The position numbers and the translations under genes are program-made. This document shows, one piece after another, positions 63,459 to 64,000 of a stretch of 64,000 bases of DNA. The number at the start of each line of letters is the position of its first letter. Position 1 is the first letter of the stretch. The DNA comes from Solibacillus sp. FSL K6-1523 (lineage in GTDB: Bacteria; Bacillota; Bacilli; Bacillales_A; Planococcaceae), in NCBI RefSeq assembly GCF_038005225.1, contig NZ_JBBOSU010000001.1:3832001-3896000 (forward strand), given 5' to 3'. Below the pieces are notes generated by a model, which was given only the letters and a program-made list of their open reading frames with translations, ran no database searches and was not told where the DNA came from.

Positions 63459-64000
63459 ATGAAATTATTTAAAAAAATCGCGTTTATAACGCTAATTGCT
63501 TCTCTTTTGTTAGTTGGATGTAATTCTTCTAAAGGGAATCAATCAAAGGATGAAAAAAGTAAGGATGAACTTGTGTTGGCTTTTGACTCTGAGCCAGCAG
63601 CTGGATTTGATCCAACAACAGGTTGGGGGCGTTATGGATCACCTTTATTTCAAAGTACGCTTCTCAAAAGAAATGACGAACTGAGTATCGTCAATGATCT
63701 TGCGACGAACTATGAAGTAAGTGAAGATGGTAAGGTTTGGACAGTGAAATTACGTGAAGATGTAAAATTTTCTGATGGTGAACCATTAACAGCACATGAT
63801 GTTGTATTTACATTTGAAACCGCTACAAACAATGGATCAGTTGTAGATCTTAATGGCATGGAAAAGGTCGAAGCTGTGGATAACTACACGGTGAAATTTT
63901 CATTAAAAGAACCACAATCTACATTTGTCAATTCTTTAGTTGCAACAGGTATTGTCCCTCAACATGCTTATAGTGCTGACTATGCAGAAAAGCCTATAGG
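63459..64000 (+). CDS. Peptide/nickel ABC transporter substrate-binding lipoprotein, N-terminal part
   Basis: The first 180 residues of a family 5 binding protein, running off the window. The signal peptide AFITLIASLLLVGC ends in a lipobox (Cys 21). The mature part shows AFDSEPAAGFDPTTGWGRYG, WTVKLREDVKFSDGEPLTAHDVVFTFE and KFSLKEPQSTFVNSL, characteristic of NikA/OppA-type proteins. The FDPTTGWGRYG region is like nickel- or metallophore-binding members, but this is weak evidence. ATG 63459 follows ATGAGGTGAG. Confidence 0.88.
   Translation, partial: MKLFKKIAFITLIASLLLVGCNSSKGNQSKDEKSKDELVLAFDSEPAAGFDPTTGWGRYGSPLFQSTLLKRNDELSIVNDLATNYEVSEDGKVWTVKLREDVKFSDGEPLTAHDVVFTFETATNNGSVVDLNGMEKVEAVDNYTVKFSLKEPQSTFVNSLVATGIVPQHAYSADYAEKPI

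Overview
The window looks like chromosomal DNA of a low-GC, Gram-positive, aerobic rod of the Bacillaceae/Planococcaceae. My best guess is a Solibacillus/Lysinibacillus-like genus. The reasons are AT-rich sequence, strong AGGAGG-type ribosome sites with many TTG/GTG starts, a thiT gene behind a TPP riboswitch, a kip/pxp cluster, a YodB/YodC-type pair and several Bacillus-style chemoreceptors. I see no rRNA, tRNA, CRISPR array, prophage or intact insertion sequence. Most genes are on the minus strand.

Layout. 1-6.4 kb: the end of a beta-carbonic anhydrase gene, a two-gene ABC exporter, an acetyltransferase, a PPK2 kinase, methionine aminopeptidase, riboswitch-controlled thiT and two small plus-strand genes. 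6.4-10.7 kb: sbcD-sbcC. 10.8-16.8 kb: a peptide ABC transporter operon with its binding protein divergent from it. 16.8-20.2 kb: an SGNH hydrolase, an M29 aminopeptidase and a DECD-box helicase. 20.4-27.5 kb: a seven-gene locus (RpiR-type regulator, sugar-binding lipoprotein, two permeases, serine hydrolase, MurK-like kinase, MurQ). It reads as PTS-independent salvage of N-acetylmuramic acid or muropeptides. 27.7-36.9 kb: a phosphoesterase, a globin-coupled chemoreceptor, an orphan radical SAM/SPASM protein, an LLM oxidoreductase, DUF1456, catalase, an MFS transporter and DUF4256.

37-39.6 kb: an operon (STAS-like protein, GNAT protein, sensor-less chemoreceptor) behind a class I c-di-GMP riboswitch and terminator. 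39.8-43.3 kb: a TAXI-type TRAP transporter with DUF1850. 43.5-47.9 kb: a dihydrouridine synthase, an unassigned structured RNA leader followed by a patatin-like lipase, and a Cache-type chemoreceptor. 48.1-53.8 kb: the 5-oxoprolinase locus split into divergent halves (pxpA-ycsG-ycsI against pxpB-pxpC) with an IclR regulator. 54-58.8 kb: a protein of unknown function, a urea transporter, a 59-residue membrane protein, and an MFS transporter fused in frame to a complete TetR repressor with a palindromic operator over its promoter. 58.5-64 kb: a hydrolase gene fragment, the YodB/YodC-like redox pair, a nucleobase permease and guanine deaminase, and the start of a family 5 binding lipoprotein.

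A structured intergenic repeat occurs four times (about 31.2, 36.2, 44.6 and 61.4 kb). The most unusual items are the MFS-TetR fusion, the c-di-GMP-controlled receptor operon, the globin receptor with a degenerate CZB domain, the repeat family and the unassigned leader RNA.
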